Part shown: in pieces, positions 1-8,800 of the stretch | Numbering within the stretch: position 1 is the first letter of the stretch | Layout: each line of letters begins with the position of its first letter | The notes under the pieces: generated by a model | The model's input: only the letters and a program-made list of their open reading frames with translations | Database searches by the model: none | Told to the model about the DNA's origin: nothing | Assembly: GCA_945897545.1 (NCBI GenBank) | Contig: CAMDGJ010000033.1 | Coordinates: 1-17,119 of the forward strand | From: Flavobacterium psychrophilum | Lineage (GTDB): Bacteria; Bacteroidota; Bacteroidia; Flavobacteriales; Flavobacteriaceae | DNA: 17,119 nucleotides | Direction of reading: 5' to 3' | Program-made: the position numbers and the translations under genes

Positions 1-1
1 C

Positions 2-565
2 ACTTTCGTCAAAAGAGATTCTGGTATTCATCACCCCAAATTAAAGCAACACCTCATCAATTTTGACAAGCCGGAATCGTACAAAGAATTAGTCGTTGGT
101 GATGATTTCTTTTGTGCTATTGGCACAACTATAAAAAAAGCAGGAAGCCAAGACGCTTTTAAAAAAGTTGATTTTGAATATCCAAGACAATTCGCAACTT
201 TTGCTCTGCAAAACAACGTCCAGCAATTCTTGATTGTTTCATCGATTGGTGCTGACGCAAAATCTAGAAACTTCTATTTGAAAACAAAAGGAGAAATTCA
301 AAATTTTCTTGAAGCTTGTAATTTTAAAAGTGTTGCTGTATTGCAACCTTCCCTACTTTTAGGGAATAGAAAAGAATTTCGCTTGGGAGAAAAAATTGGC
401 GCCTTTTTTATGAAAACCTTTTCTTTTGTATTTCTTGGTAACTTAAAAAAGTACAAACCGATCCAAAGTGAAGCAGTAGCTAAAGCAATGCTAGCTCTTG
501 CTCTGAAAAATAATTTAGGTTATAAAATTTATGAATCGGATGTGATACAAGAAATTGGAAATTAA
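2..565 (+). CDS. NAD(P)H-binding atypical SDR-family oxidoreductase (3' part; 5' end outside window)
   Basis: The frame is open from the first full codon (position 2) to the TAA at 563-565, giving 187 visible C-terminal residues. The N-terminal Rossmann glycine motif would lie to the left of the window. Visible landmarks fit the atypical short-chain dehydrogenase / HTATIP2-YbjT-like NAD(P)-binding group: CAIGTT at visible residues 38-43, a beta-strand ending in VSSIGAD (79-85), FYLKTKGE (91-98) with a Tyr-x-x-x-Lys pair, and LQPSLLLGNRKEFRLGE (114-130), typical of flavobacterial members. Substrate is unknown; these proteins are usually annotated only as oxidoreductase or NAD-dependent epimerase. 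It is probably cytoplasmic, with no membrane segment in the visible part. It lies 8 nt upstream of the HigA-like gene, so the two are likely cotranscribed. An internal TTG at 230 could be mistaken for a start, but homology-like sequence continues upstream of it without a stop. Confidence 0.85.
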   Translation, partial: TFVKRDSGIHHPKLKQHLINFDKPESYKELVVGDDFFCAIGTTIKKAGSQDAFKKVDFEYPRQFATFALQNNVQQFLIVSSIGADAKSRNFYLKTKGEIQNFLEACNFKSVAVLQPSLLLGNRKEFRLGEKIGAFFMKTFSFVFLGNLKKYKPIQSEAVAKAMLALALKNNLGYKIYESDVIQEIGN

Positions 566-573
566 AAAATTAC

Positions 574-948
574 ATGATGAACAATAAGCTAATAAAAACC
601 GAAACTGACTATGAACTAGCTATAGCAAGATTTGAACTTCTTTTTGACGCAGTCATTGGAACTCCTGAAAGTGATGAGGCAGATATTCTTGCCTTAGTGA
701 TAGATGAGTTTGAAAATAAAAATTATCAGATTGAGGCGCCTGATCCAATAGAAGCTATTAAAATAAGGATGGAAGAAATGCAATTAAAACAAATTGATTT
801 AGTGGAAGCCATTGGTGGAAAAAGCAGAGTTTCCGAAATTTTAAACCGTAAACGAAAATTGACTGTTGAAATGATTCGAAATTTAACCACCCGTTTGAAG
901 CTTTCTCCAACTGCGCTGATTAGTGATTATTCATTGAAAACAAAATAA
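574..948 (+). CDS. HigA-like HTH antitoxin/transcriptional regulator (no adjacent toxin)
   Basis: A 124-residue protein with the two-part layout of the HigA/COG5499 family. The acidic helical N-terminal half (about 5-55) contains the family-like stretch TDYELAIARFELLFDA (11-26). The C-terminal XRE-type helix-turn-helix covers about 58-117, with recognition-helix region GGKSRVSEILNRKRKLT (81-97). HigA proteins bind DNA at their own operator and usually neutralise a HigB ribosome-dependent mRNA nuclease encoded just upstream. Here the upstream gene is an oxidoreductase, and the downstream gene is sucC on the other strand, so no toxin is visible. It may be a solitary regulator or a remnant. Two ATG codons, 574 and 577, could start translation; no Shine-Dalgarno sequence decides between them. 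Family assignment is fairly sure; function as an antitoxin is not. Confidence 0.85.
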   Translation: MMNNKLIKTETDYELAIARFELLFDAVIGTPESDEADILALVIDEFENKNYQIEAPDPIEAIKIRMEEMQLKQIDLVEAIGGKSRVSEILNRKRKLTVEMIRNLTTRLKLSPTALISDYSLKTK

Positions 949-961
949 ATTTACCACAAAA

Positions 962-992
962 AAATCCTGTTCGCTAATTGTGAACAGGATTT
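962..992. terminator. Bidirectional rho-independent terminator between the higA-like gene and sucC
   Basis: A perfect 11-bp inverted repeat (962-972 AAATCCTGTTC with 982-992 GAACAGGATTT) around a 9-nt loop lies between two convergent genes. Read on the minus strand, the stem is followed by a run of seven T (complement of the A run at 958-964), a strong terminator for sucC. Read on the plus strand the T tract is interrupted (TTTCCTATTTT), so termination of the higA-like transcript may be weaker. Confidence 0.85.
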
Positions 993-1016
993 CCTATTTT
1001 ATAACTATTTCAGTAA

Positions 1017-2210
1017 TTAAGAAAGCGCCGCTTTAACTTGGTCAGCTGCTTCTTGAAATTCAACAGCTGATAAAATTGGCATTCCTGAATTGTCTATTAA
1101 TTCTTTTGCAATAGCGGCATTAGTTCCTTGCAAACGAACGATAATTGGTACTTTGATAGCGTCACCCATATTTTTATATGCATCAACAACACCTTGAGCA
1201 ACACGGTCACAACGAACGATTCCTCCAAAAATATTAATCAAAATTGCTTTTACATTTGGATCTTTCAATATGATACGGAACGCTAATTCCACACGTTTTG
1301 CATCGGCAGTTCCACCAACGTCCAAGAAGTTTGCAGGTTCAAAACCGGCATATTTTATTAGATCCATCGTTGCCATTGCCAATCCAGCTCCGTTCACCAT
1401 ACAACCTACAGTTCCTTCAAGATCTACATAGTTTAAACCAGCTTGCTTTGCTTCAACTTCAATTGGATTTTCTTCTAAAATGTCACGCATTTCTGCTAAG
1501 TCTTGATGTCTGAACAACGCATTGTCATCTAAATTCACTTTGGCATCAACCGCAATAATTTTATTATCCGAAGTTTTCAATACTGGATTAATTTCAAACA
1601 TCGAAGCATCAGAACCAATATACGCTTTGTATAAAGCATCTACAAACTGAACCATTTCTTTGAAAGCATTTCCAGAAAGACCTAAATTAAAGGCAATTCT
1701 TCTTGCTTGAAACCCTTGTAATCCAACTGTTGGATCAATTTCTTCAGTAAAGATTAAATGGGGAGTGTGTTCTGCCACTTCTTCAATATCCATTCCACCT
1801 TCTGTAGAATACATAATCATGTTTCGTCCCGCACTTCTATTCAATAAAACCGATACATAAAACTCAGAAGTTTCGCTTTCGCCAGGGTAATAAACATCTT
1901 CAGCAATCAAAACTTTATGCACTTTTTTACCTTCGGCAGACGTTTGTGGTGTAATTAATTGCATGCCGATAATTTGTTCTGCAATTTCTTCCACTTGTTG
2001 AAGATTTTTGGCTAGTTTAACTCCGCCTCCTTTTCCTCTCCCACCTGCATGAACCTGTGCTTTTATAACATGCCATCCTGTTCCAGTTTCAGCAGTCAAT
2101 TGTTTTGCAGCAGCAACAGCTTCAATTGGGTTATTGGCCACATAGCCTCGTTGTACTTTTACGCCATAACTGGCTAATATTTGTTTTCCTTGGTATTCGT
2201 GTATATCCAT
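1017..2210 (-). CDS. sucC: Succinyl-CoA synthetase (ADP-forming), beta subunit
   Basis: A 397-residue protein, close to the usual 388-400 of SucC. It binds nucleotide and succinate and works with the alpha subunit SucD to interconvert succinyl-CoA and succinate with phosphorylation of ADP (or GDP) in the TCA cycle, in the cytoplasm. It begins MDIHEYQGK, the standard start of the family. The ATP-grasp domain covers about 1-235, with the glycine-rich phosphate-binding loop VHAGGRGKGGGVK at 53-65. The CoA-ligase-type C-terminal domain includes GCMVNGAGLAMATMD (around 270) and FLDVGGTA (around 295). No sucD is present on either side; separate sucC and sucD loci are, as I recall, usual in flavobacteria. 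It is transcribed alone, from a promoter in the sucC-gltB spacer to the hairpin at 962-992. Confidence 0.97.
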   Translation of the reverse strand: MDIHEYQGKQILASYGVKVQRGYVANNPIEAVAAAKQLTAETGTGWHVIKAQVHAGGRGKGGGVKLAKNLQQVEEIAEQIIGMQLITPQTSAEGKKVHKVLIAEDVYYPGESETSEFYVSVLLNRSAGRNMIMYSTEGGMDIEEVAEHTPHLIFTEEIDPTVGLQGFQARRIAFNLGLSGNAFKEMVQFVDALYKAYIGSDASMFEINPVLKTSDNKIIAVDAKVNLDDNALFRHQDLAEMRDILEENPIEVEAKQAGLNYVDLEGTVGCMVNGAGLAMATMDLIKYAGFEPANFLDVGGTADAKRVELAFRIILKDPNVKAILINIFGGIVRCDRVAQGVVDAYKNMGDAIKVPIIVRLQGTNAAIAKELIDNSGMPILSAVEFQEAADQVKAALS

Positions 2211-2259
2211 AGTAAAGTATTTGACAAGATTCTGAGTTTATTCCAGAAATAATGTGGCA

Positions 2260-2267
2260 CAAAAGTA
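2260..2267 (-). promoter_or_regulatory. Candidate sigma-A promoter (-7 element) of sucC
   Basis: Read on the minus strand this is TACTTTTG, a full match to the Bacteroidota -7 consensus TAnnTTTG. It lies about 50 nt upstream of the sucC start, giving a predicted leader of roughly 43 nt. The -33 element is poor: TTAG about 18 nt further upstream, one mismatch from TTTG. Confidence 0.6.
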
Positions 2268-2514
2268 GAACAATTCATCTTAAAACTAAAATCTTTTTCA
2301 TAATAAAAATGGAAATTGAATTGACTAAAAACTTTTCTGATATATTTTTATCCTATTTGATTCCATAATTGAATATAATGAAGGTTTAAATTATAAAATT
2401 GTAAAATTTGAACTACTATAACGATTGCAACATTAAAATTAAAAGTAAGAATAATAACAGTTTAACTCCTAATTGTAGTTTTAAAACCAAAACAAATTAT
2501 CGATTTGTCAATTT

Positions 2515-2534
2515 GAATGTATAAGAATGTATAA
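2515..2534. repeat. Perfect 10-bp tandem direct repeat (GAATGTATAA x2)
   Basis: Two head-to-tail copies of GAATGTATAA, at 2515-2524 and 2525-2534, with no mismatch. The 10-bp period is about one helical turn, so both copies would face the same side of the DNA, as for a pair of regulator half-sites. The repeat ends 111 bp before the gltB start and about 86 bp before its -7 element. The repeat is seen directly; a regulatory role is inference. Confidence 0.6.
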
Positions 2535-2620
2535 TTGTTAATAATTGAACCTATTTCTATTATTACTGTAAAAATACAATTACTTGGGCGTTTTCAATTC
2601 ATTATATTTAATGAAATCTT

Positions 2621-2628
2621 TATTTTTG
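2621..2628 (+). promoter_or_regulatory. Candidate sigma-A promoter (-7 element) of gltB
   Basis: TATTTTTG matches TAnnTTTG exactly and ends 17 nt before the gltB ATG. Transcription would be expected to start about 7 nt downstream, leaving a leader of only about 10-12 nt. The -33 region (around 2593-2600) has TTC rather than TTG, so the promoter may be weak or activator-dependent. Confidence 0.6.
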
Positions 2629-2645
2629 CATAAAAATTATCAAGA

Positions 2646-5600
2646 ATGAAAGTTAAAGAACAAGGTCTTTATTTGCCAGAATTTGAACATGACAATTGTG
2701 GGGCAGGATTTATTTGCAATTTAAATGGAATTAAGTCGAATGATATTATTCACAAAGCACTCGATATCCTAATAAAATTAGAACATCGTGGTGCAGTAAG
2801 CTCAGATGGAAGAACCGGTGATGGTGCTGGAATATTATTTGATATTCCACATAATTTTTTTAAAAAAGTATGTGATTTTGAAATTCCAGAACCCAGAGAA
2901 TACTCGGTAGGAATGGTTTTTCTGCCAAAAAGTAAAAACCAAATCGTGTTTTGTAAATCTACTTTTGAGGAAGCAATTAAAAATCAAAACCTGGAAATTA
3001 TAGGCTGGAGAGATGTTCCCGTTGATGTTTCGAATTTAGGTACGATAGCTGCAGAAAAAGAACCTACAGTAATGCAAGTTTTTGTTGGTAAAAATGGTTT
3101 AGAGCTGACAGAACAACAATTTAATGCTAAAATGTTTGCTGCAAGAAAAATTGCAGAACACACCATAATAAACTCAAGAATTTCAGAAAGTCATCGTTTC
3201 TATTTTTCAAGTTTCTCAACAACTACGATAATATATAAAGGCTTATTGATGCCCGAGGACATTAGTCGTTATTATACTGATTTATTAGATGATGATTTAG
3301 TGACAAGATTGGCATTAGTACACCAACGATTTTCCACCAATACATTCCCTTCATGGGAATTGGCACAACCCTTCCGCTATATGTGTCACAATGGAGAAAT
3401 CAATACGCTTCGAGGTAACGTTAGTAGAATGCGAGCTCGAGAAGAACTGATGAATAGTGATGTTTTTGGCGAAGACATCAAAAAAATGTTCCCTATTATC
3501 TTAGAAGGAAAATCAGATTCTGCTTCTATGGATATGGTGGTTGAACTGCTATTAATGACAGGTCGCTCTTTACCAGAAGTTATGATGATGGTAGTTCCTG
3601 AAGCATGGGAAAAACACCAAACCATGTCCGACGATAAAAAGGCATTTTACGAATACAATTCCTGTATTATGGAGCCGTGGGATGGACCAGCTTCTATTCC
3701 TTTTACAGATGGTGACGTAATTGGTGCTTTATTAGATCGAAACGGATTAAGACCGTCACGTTATACTGTGACAAAAAGTGGTTTCGTAATTATGTCCTCA
3801 GAGATCGGTGTTCTTGACATCAAACCCGAAGATGTTGTACAACACGGTCGACTAGAACCCGGAAAAATGTTTCTAGTTGACATGAATGAAGGTCGAATTA
3901 TTGAAGATGAAGAAATAAAACATTCAGTAGTAACCAAGCGTCCTTATAGACAATGGTTAAACGAGAATCTATTGCACTTATCGCAGATTTCTTATACTGA
4001 TAATGTAATTCCAACAGAAAACTTAGATTTTAAGACGCGTCAACGACTGTTTGGCTACTCTATTGAGGATCTAAAAACCATAATAAACCCAATGGGATCT
4101 TCTGGAGCAGAAGCCATTAGCTCTATGGGTAATGACACTCCGCTAGCGGTTTTATCAGACCAACCACAACTTTTGTACAACTATTTTAAACAGTTATTTG
4201 CCCAAGTTACAAATCCTCCATTAGATGGTATTCGTGAAGAAATTATTACGGATATCAGTTTAGCTATTGGTGGTGATTACAACATATTTGACGTGGTACC
4301 GAAGCATTGTAAAAAAATAAAAATCCAAAATCCAGTTATTTCAAATGAGGATTTAGATAAAATTAAAAACATTGACCACGCCGATTTCAAATCAGTAACT
4401 ATTTCTACTTTATATGAAATAAAAAAAGGAGTTAACGGATTAGAACGAGCACTAGAAAAATGTGTGGCTGCCACTTTCAAAGCAGTGTCTGAAGATTGCA
4501 ATATCGTTATCCTTTCTGATAGAGGATCTAGCGATAAAATGGCGCCAATCCCAATGCTATTGGCATGTTCTTACATTCATCATTCTTTGAACATATTAAA
4601 AGTGCGTTCGAAATTTGGAATCATAATTGAATCTGCTGAACCGCGCGAACCGCATCATTTTGCTGCACTATTTGGTTATGGAGCAAGTGCGATAAATCCT
4701 TATATGGTCAATGAAATAATTTATGACCAAGTAAATCAAGGATTTATTACCAATGTAACTGCAGATTACGCCATCAAGAATTTCAATAAAGCAATTGCAA
4801 AAGGAATTCTAAAAATTATGAATAAAATTGGAATCTCAACTTTACATTCTTACAGAGCTGCACAAATTTTTGAAATTTTAGGATTAAACAAAAATTTTAC
4901 TTCAAAATATTTCCCTTACACCCCATCAAGAATTGAAGGAATTGGTTTAATGGAAATTGAAAAAGAAGTTAAAAAAAGATACCAAAATGCTTTTCCAAAA
5001 TCAGAAATCGCAAATTTATTACCATTAGAAATTGGTGGTATTTACCGATGGAGAAGATCTGGAGAAAAACACATGTTCAATCCAACGACTATTTCAAAAT
5101 TACAGCAAGCCGTTCGCTTAAATAGTCCTGAAAGCTATAAAGAATATGCTGATATGGTCAATGACCAAAGCAAAAACTTGATGACTATTCGCGGTTTATT
5201 TGAGTTTAACAATCTAGATCCAATTTCTATTGATGAAGTGGAACCATGGACAGAAATCGTAAAAAGATTCAAAACTGGAGCGATGTCTCTTGGCTCGATT
5301 AGTAAAGAAGCGCACGAAAATTTGGCTATTGCCATGAATAGAATCGGAGGAAAAAGTAACTCTGGTGAAGGAGGAGAAGACCCTTCCCGTTTTATAAAGA
5401 ACTTAAATGGTGATTCTAAGAACAGTGCCATCAAACAAGTCGCTTCTGGAAGATTTGGAGTTTCTATCGACTATTTGACTAGTGCCAAAGAGATTCAAAT
5501 AAAAATGGCCCAAGGTGCAAAACCTGGTGAAGGTGGGCAATTACCAGGTGCAAAAGTAGATCCACAGATAGCCAAAGTGCGAAACTCAACACCTTATGTA

Positions 5601-7163
5601 GGTTTAATTTCCCCACCTCCGCATCACGATATTTACTCAATTGAAGATTTATCCCAATTGATATTTGATTTGAAAAATGCCAATCGTGAAGCACGAATCA
5701 ATGTGAAATTAGTTGCAGAGGTTGGCGTTGGAACGATCGCTGCTGGTGTTGCCAAGGCTAAAGCGGACGTAATATTGATTTCAGGTTACGATGGAGGAAC
5801 AGGCGCTGCGCCACTAACATCATTACTACATACAGGAATTCCTTGGGAACTTGGACTTGCAGAGGCACAACAGACTTTAATCTTAAATGATTTGCGAAGT
5901 CGAGTAGTTTTAGAATGTGACGGTCAATTAAAAACAGGTCGTGACGTCGCCATTGCAGCCTTACTTGGGGCGGAAGAATTTGGTTTTGCCACAGCGCCAT
6001 TAGTGGCATCGGGTTGTATTATGATGCGAGCTTGTCACTTGAATACTTGTCCAGTGGGTATTGCTACTCAGGATCCAGAATTGAGAAAAAATTTCAAGGG
6101 AACGCCAGAACACATCATCAACTTTATGTATTTTATTGCTGAAGAATTGAGACAGATTATGGCGCAACTAGGTTTTAGAACACTTAAAGAAATGGTAGGA
6201 CAATCTCAAAAACTGAATGTCAACAAAGCCATCAAACATTATAAAGCAAGTGGATTAGATTTATCTACCATTTTATACAAACCAGAAAAAGCAAATGTTG
6301 TACCTAATCATAATACAACATCACAAGATCATGGTTTAGAACATGTACTAGATTTTGATATCATAAAAGCAGCCATTCCTTCTATTTATAGAAAAGAAAA
6401 AACAAGAGTAACTTTTGATATTAAAAATACAGACCGTTCTGTCGGCGCTATCTTGAGCAACGAAATTTCCAAAATATATGGCGCTCAAGGACTGCCTGAC
6501 GATACCATTTTAGTTGATTTTACAGGTTCTGCTGGACAAAGTTTTGGTGCTTTTGCTACCAATGGATTGTCGTTCAAAATTCACGGAAACTCTAATGATT
6601 ACTTAGGAAAAGGGCTTTCGGGTGGAAAATTGATTATCAAAGTTCCTCCTACAGCCACTTTCAAACCAGAAGACAATATTATCATTGGTAACGTAGCCCT
6701 TTATGGCGCTATAACTGGCGAAGCCTATATAAACGGTATCGCTGGCGAACGATTTTGCGTTAGAAATTCTGGAGCAACAGCTGTTGTCGAAGGAATAGGA
6801 GATCATGGATGCGAGTATATGACTGGTGGAACTGTTGTGGTTCTTGGAAAAACTGGAAGAAATTTTGCAGCTGGGATGAGTGGTGGAGTTGCTTATGTTT
6901 TTGATGAGAAAAAACAATTCGAAAATGGGTTATGCAATATGGAAATGGTTGAATTGGAAACATTGGAAGACGAAGATGTAACAAAACTAAGACGTTTAAT
7001 TAAAAATCATTCTATGTATACCAATAGTCCATTGGCAAAAAGAATCCTTGAAGACTGGGAAAATCAACAAAAACATTTCATCAAAGTAATGCCTACAGAT
7101 TACAAAAAAGCATTGTTGAGAATAGCGCAAGAGAAAAAAATAGAAGAATTAATAGCACAATAA
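2646..7163 (+). CDS. gltB: Glutamate synthase (NADPH), large subunit
   Basis: A 1505-residue protein, the usual length of bacterial GltB. It hydrolyses glutamine at an N-terminal amidotransferase site and channels ammonia to the FMN site, where 2-oxoglutarate is reductively aminated to glutamate. Domains in order: class II glutamine amidotransferase (about 18-430), with Cys18 in NCGAGF as the catalytic N-terminal Cys after removal of a 17-residue propeptide; central linker domain (about 470-770); FMN-binding barrel (about 830-1200), with GAMSLGS at 878-884 and [11 protein letters not shown] at 1046-1056; the 3Fe-4S cluster cysteines 1124, 1130 and 1135 (C-x5-C-x4-C); and the C-terminal GXGXG beta-helix (about 1255-1450). 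All key residues are present. The stop codon is followed after 3 nt by the gltD start, so the subunits are cotranscribed and probably translationally coupled. The short propeptide fits the start at 2646 and the -7 element just upstream. Confidence 0.98.
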   Translation: MKVKEQGLYLPEFEHDNCGAGFICNLNGIKSNDIIHKALDILIKLEHRGAVSSDGRTGDGAGILFDIPHNFFKKVCDFEIPEPREYSVGMVFLPKSKNQIVFCKSTFEEAIKNQNLEIIGWRDVPVDVSNLGTIAAEKEPTVMQVFVGKNGLELTEQQFNAKMFAARKIAEHTIINSRISESHRFYFSSFSTTTIIYKGLLMPEDISRYYTDLLDDDLVTRLALVHQRFSTNTFPSWELAQPFRYMCHNGEINTLRGNVSRMRAREELMNSDVFGEDIKKMFPIILEGKSDSASMDMVVELLLMTGRSLPEVMMMVVPEAWEKHQTMSDDKKAFYEYNSCIMEPWDGPASIPFTDGDVIGALLDRNGLRPSRYTVTKSGFVIMSSEIGVLDIKPEDVVQHGRLEPGKMFLVDMNEGRIIEDEEIKHSVVTKRPYRQWLNENLLHLSQISYTDNVIPTENLDFKTRQRLFGYSIEDLKTIINPMGSSGAEAISSMGNDTPLAVLSDQPQLLYNYFKQLFAQVTNPPLDGIREEIITDISLAIGGDYNIFDVVPKHCKKIKIQNPVISNEDLDKIKNIDHADFKSVTISTLYEIKKGVNGLERALEKCVAATFKAVSEDCNIVILSDRGSSDKMAPIPMLLACSYIHHSLNILKVRSKFGIIIESAEPREPHHFAALFGYGASAINPYMVNEIIYDQVNQGFITNVTADYAIKNFNKAIAKGILKIMNKIGISTLHSYRAAQIFEILGLNKNFTSKYFPYTPSRIEGIGLMEIEKEVKKRYQNAFPKSEIANLLPLEIGGIYRWRRSGEKHMFNPTTISKLQQAVRLNSPESYKEYADMVNDQSKNLMTIRGLFEFNNLDPISIDEVEPWTEIVKRFKTGAMSLGSISKEAHENLAIAMNRIGGKSNSGEGGEDPSRFIKNLNGDSKNSAIKQVASGRFGVSIDYLTSAKEIQIKMAQGAKPGEGGQLPGAKVDPQIAKVRNSTPYVGLISPPPHHDIYSIEDLSQLIFDLKNANREARINVKLVAEVGVGTIAAGVAKAKADVILISGYDGGTGAAPLTSLLHTGIPWELGLAEAQQTLILNDLRSRVVLECDGQLKTGRDVAIAALLGAEEFGFATAPLVASGCIMMRACHLNTCPVGIATQDPELRKNFKGTPEHIINFMYFIAEELRQIMAQLGFRTLKEMVGQSQKLNVNKAIKHYKASGLDLSTILYKPEKANVVPNHNTTSQDHGLEHVLDFDIIKAAIPSIYRKEKTRVTFDIKNTDRSVGAILSNEISKIYGAQGLPDDTILVDFTGSAGQSFGAFATNGLSFKIHGNSNDYLGKGLSGGKLIIKVPPTATFKPEDNIIIGNVALYGAITGEAYINGIAGERFCVRNSGATAVVEGIGDHGCEYMTGGTVVVLGKTGRNFAAGMSGGVAYVFDEKKQFENGLCNMEMVELETLEDEDVTKLRRLIKNHSMYTNSPLAKRILEDWENQQKHFIKVMPTDYKKALLRIAQEKKIEELIAQ

Positions 7164-7166
7164 GTT

Positions 7167-8621
7167 ATGGGCAAGATAGGTGGATTTAAAGAATATAGTA
7201 GAGCTGACGAAAGTAATTTAGTGGTGCAAGCACGGGTTGCAAATTACAATGAATTTACAATTCCGTTAGCAAAAGACAAAATAAAGGAACAAGGCTCAAG
7301 ATGTATGGATTGTGGTATTCCTTTTTGTCATAGTGCATGTCCTCTAGGAAACTTGATTCCTGATTTTAATGACATGGTGCATCAAGAAGAGTGGCAAAGT
7401 GCATTAGACATTTTGCAATCAACTAATAACTTCCCTGAATTTACAGGTCGCTTATGCCCTGCTCCATGTGAGAAATCATGTGTTTTAGGCATAATTGCAG
7501 AACCAGTTTCTATAGAAAATATTGAAAAAAGCATAATTGAAAGAGGTTTCACGGAAGGATGGATTAAACCACAAATCCCAGAAACTAGAACTGGAAAAAC
7601 CATTGCAGTTATCGGTTCAGGTCCTGCAGGGTTGGCAGCGGCACAACAATTAAATCGTGCGGGTCACACCGTAACTGTTTTTGAAAGAGACAACGCCATT
7701 GGAGGATTGTTACGTTACGGGATACCAAATTTCAAATTAGAAAAAGGAATTATCGATAGACGTGTTGCCATATTAGAAGCTGAAGGAATTATTTTTAAAA
7801 CCAATGTAAATGTTGGTGTTAATTACAGTATCCAAGATTTAAATAAATTTGATTCTATTGTGTTATGTGGTGGCTCAACCGAAAGCAGAAGTTTGCCAAC
7901 AAAAGGTATTGAAAGTAAAGGTGTCGTTCAAGCAATGACATTTTTGACTCAACAAACTAAATCTTTGTACGGAGAAAAAATTGAGAACCAAATTAAAGCT
8001 ACTGGTAAAAATGTAATCGTCATTGGTGGTGGAGATACCGGTTCAGACTGTGTAGGGACTTCTAACAGACATGGCGCATTATCGGTTACCAACTTTGAAA
8101 TTATGCCGAAACCACCAGTAGGAAGAAGCGAAACAACTCCTTGGCCATTTTGGCCTTTGCAATTAAAAACATCTTCATCTCATGAAGAAGGGTGTAATAG
8201 AAATTGGCTAATCAACACCAAAGAGTTCATTGCAAATGAAAAAGGTGAACTAACTGGTTTAAAAACTGTTGAAGTAGCGTGGAAAATCAAACCTGGAGAA
8301 AGACCTGAACTAGTTGAAAAAGAAGGTTCAGAGAAAATTTGGCCTTGTGATTTAGCATTATTGGCTTTAGGTTTTACAGGACCAGAAAAAACTTTAAGTG
8401 AACAATTAGGACTTAAAATTGACGGTAGAAATAATTATTTTGCCACAAATTACCAAACTAATGTTCCACATATATTCACAGCAGGTGATATGAGAAGAGG
8501 ACAATCACTAATCGTTTGGGCGATCTCTGAAGGCCGTGAAGCAGCAAGAGAAGTAGATAATTACTTGATGGGTTTCACCAATTTACCAACTAAAGGAAAC
8601 GGTGATTTACCAACTCTATAG
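7167..8621 (+). CDS. gltD: Glutamate synthase (NADPH), small subunit
   Basis: A 484-residue FAD- and iron-sulfur-containing subunit that takes electrons from NADPH and passes them through 4Fe-4S clusters to the GltB FMN. Cluster-binding cysteines lie in an N-terminal domain at 46, 49, 54 and 58 (CMDCGIPFCHSAC) and at 97, 101 and 105 (CPAPCEKSC). The FAD-binding motif GSGPAG is at 150-155 and the second dinucleotide motif GGGDTG, for NADPH, at 287-292. The C-terminal AGDMRRGQSL motif is typical of the FAD domain of this family. It starts 3 nt after the gltB stop and ends just before a strong terminator, so gltBD forms a two-gene operon. Length and motifs are normal. Confidence 0.98.
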   Translation: MGKIGGFKEYSRADESNLVVQARVANYNEFTIPLAKDKIKEQGSRCMDCGIPFCHSACPLGNLIPDFNDMVHQEEWQSALDILQSTNNFPEFTGRLCPAPCEKSCVLGIIAEPVSIENIEKSIIERGFTEGWIKPQIPETRTGKTIAVIGSGPAGLAAAQQLNRAGHTVTVFERDNAIGGLLRYGIPNFKLEKGIIDRRVAILEAEGIIFKTNVNVGVNYSIQDLNKFDSIVLCGGSTESRSLPTKGIESKGVVQAMTFLTQQTKSLYGEKIENQIKATGKNVIVIGGGDTGSDCVGTSNRHGALSVTNFEIMPKPPVGRSETTPWPFWPLQLKTSSSHEEGCNRNWLINTKEFIANEKGELTGLKTVEVAWKIKPGERPELVEKEGSEKIWPCDLALLALGFTGPEKTLSEQLGLKIDGRNNYFATNYQTNVPHIFTAGDMRRGQSLIVWAISEGREAAREVDNYLMGFTNLPTKGNGDLPTL

Positions 8622-8641
8622 CCTGAAAAAACAAATACAGC

Positions 8642-8672
8642 AACCCTTGAAAAATATTTTTCAAGGGTTTTT
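8642..8672 (+). terminator. Rho-independent terminator of gltBD
   Basis: Positions 8642-8669 form a perfect 28-nt palindrome (AACCCTTGAAAAA, then TA, then its complement) followed directly by T residues (8668-8672). It sits 20 nt after the gltD stop. The AT pairs near the centre form the loop region; CCCTTG/CAAGGG supplies the GC part of the stem. Confidence 0.9.
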
Positions 8673-8753
8673 GTTATAAAAATTAAAAAAAAAGAACGCA
8701 ATTGTTATTTTCGAAACATTTTGTTATTTTTTTGTTGTTTTTAAGAATCCCTC

Positions 8754-8784
8754 TTGTAAGTATCAATAAAGAGTAATAAATTTG
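8754..8784 (+). promoter_or_regulatory. Sigma-A promoter of lysA
   Basis: A -33 TTG at 8754-8756 and a -7 TAAATTTG at 8777-8784 are separated by 20 nt, within the Bacteroidota TTG-N17-23-TAnnTTTG pattern. The element ends 16 nt before the lysA ATG, so the predicted leader is only about 10 nt. This is the best two-part promoter in the window. Confidence 0.7.
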
Positions 8785-8800
8785 CTAAAATTAAATCACA

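Larger units (their letters stand above)
2211..2645. other. 435-bp divergent sucC-gltB spacer
   Basis: This very AT-rich stretch has no credible open reading frame or RNA gene. It separates divergently transcribed sucC and gltB. Supported contents are a TAnnTTTG promoter element for sucC near its left end, one for gltB near its right end, and a perfect 10-bp tandem repeat at 2515-2534. I saw no riboswitch-like fold and no strong hairpin. About 230 bases (roughly 2280-2510) have no feature I can name. Confidence 0.7.

Noticed and set aside
230..565. TTG at 230 as the start of a 111-residue gene
   Set aside because: The same frame is open without a stop to position 2 and encodes family-consistent oxidoreductase sequence upstream of 230, so this is the interior of a gene cut by the window edge.
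1298..1513. Plus-strand open frame of 71 codons opposite sucC
   Set aside because: Leu/Gln/His-rich translation mirrored from the conserved CoA-ligase domain of SucC; no independent support.
2211..2645. Possible riboswitch or small RNA in the sucC-gltB spacer
   Set aside because: No strong paired stem, no T-run terminator and no recognisable riboswitch core; the gltB -7 element so close to the ATG leaves no room for a leader riboswitch.
6603..6984. Two overlapping minus-strand open frames inside gltB (104 and 74 codons)
   Set aside because: They lie antisense to the conserved GXGXG domain of GltB, have low-complexity Ser/His/Gln/Phe-rich translations, and have no promoter or family signature. 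They are shadows of the real gene.
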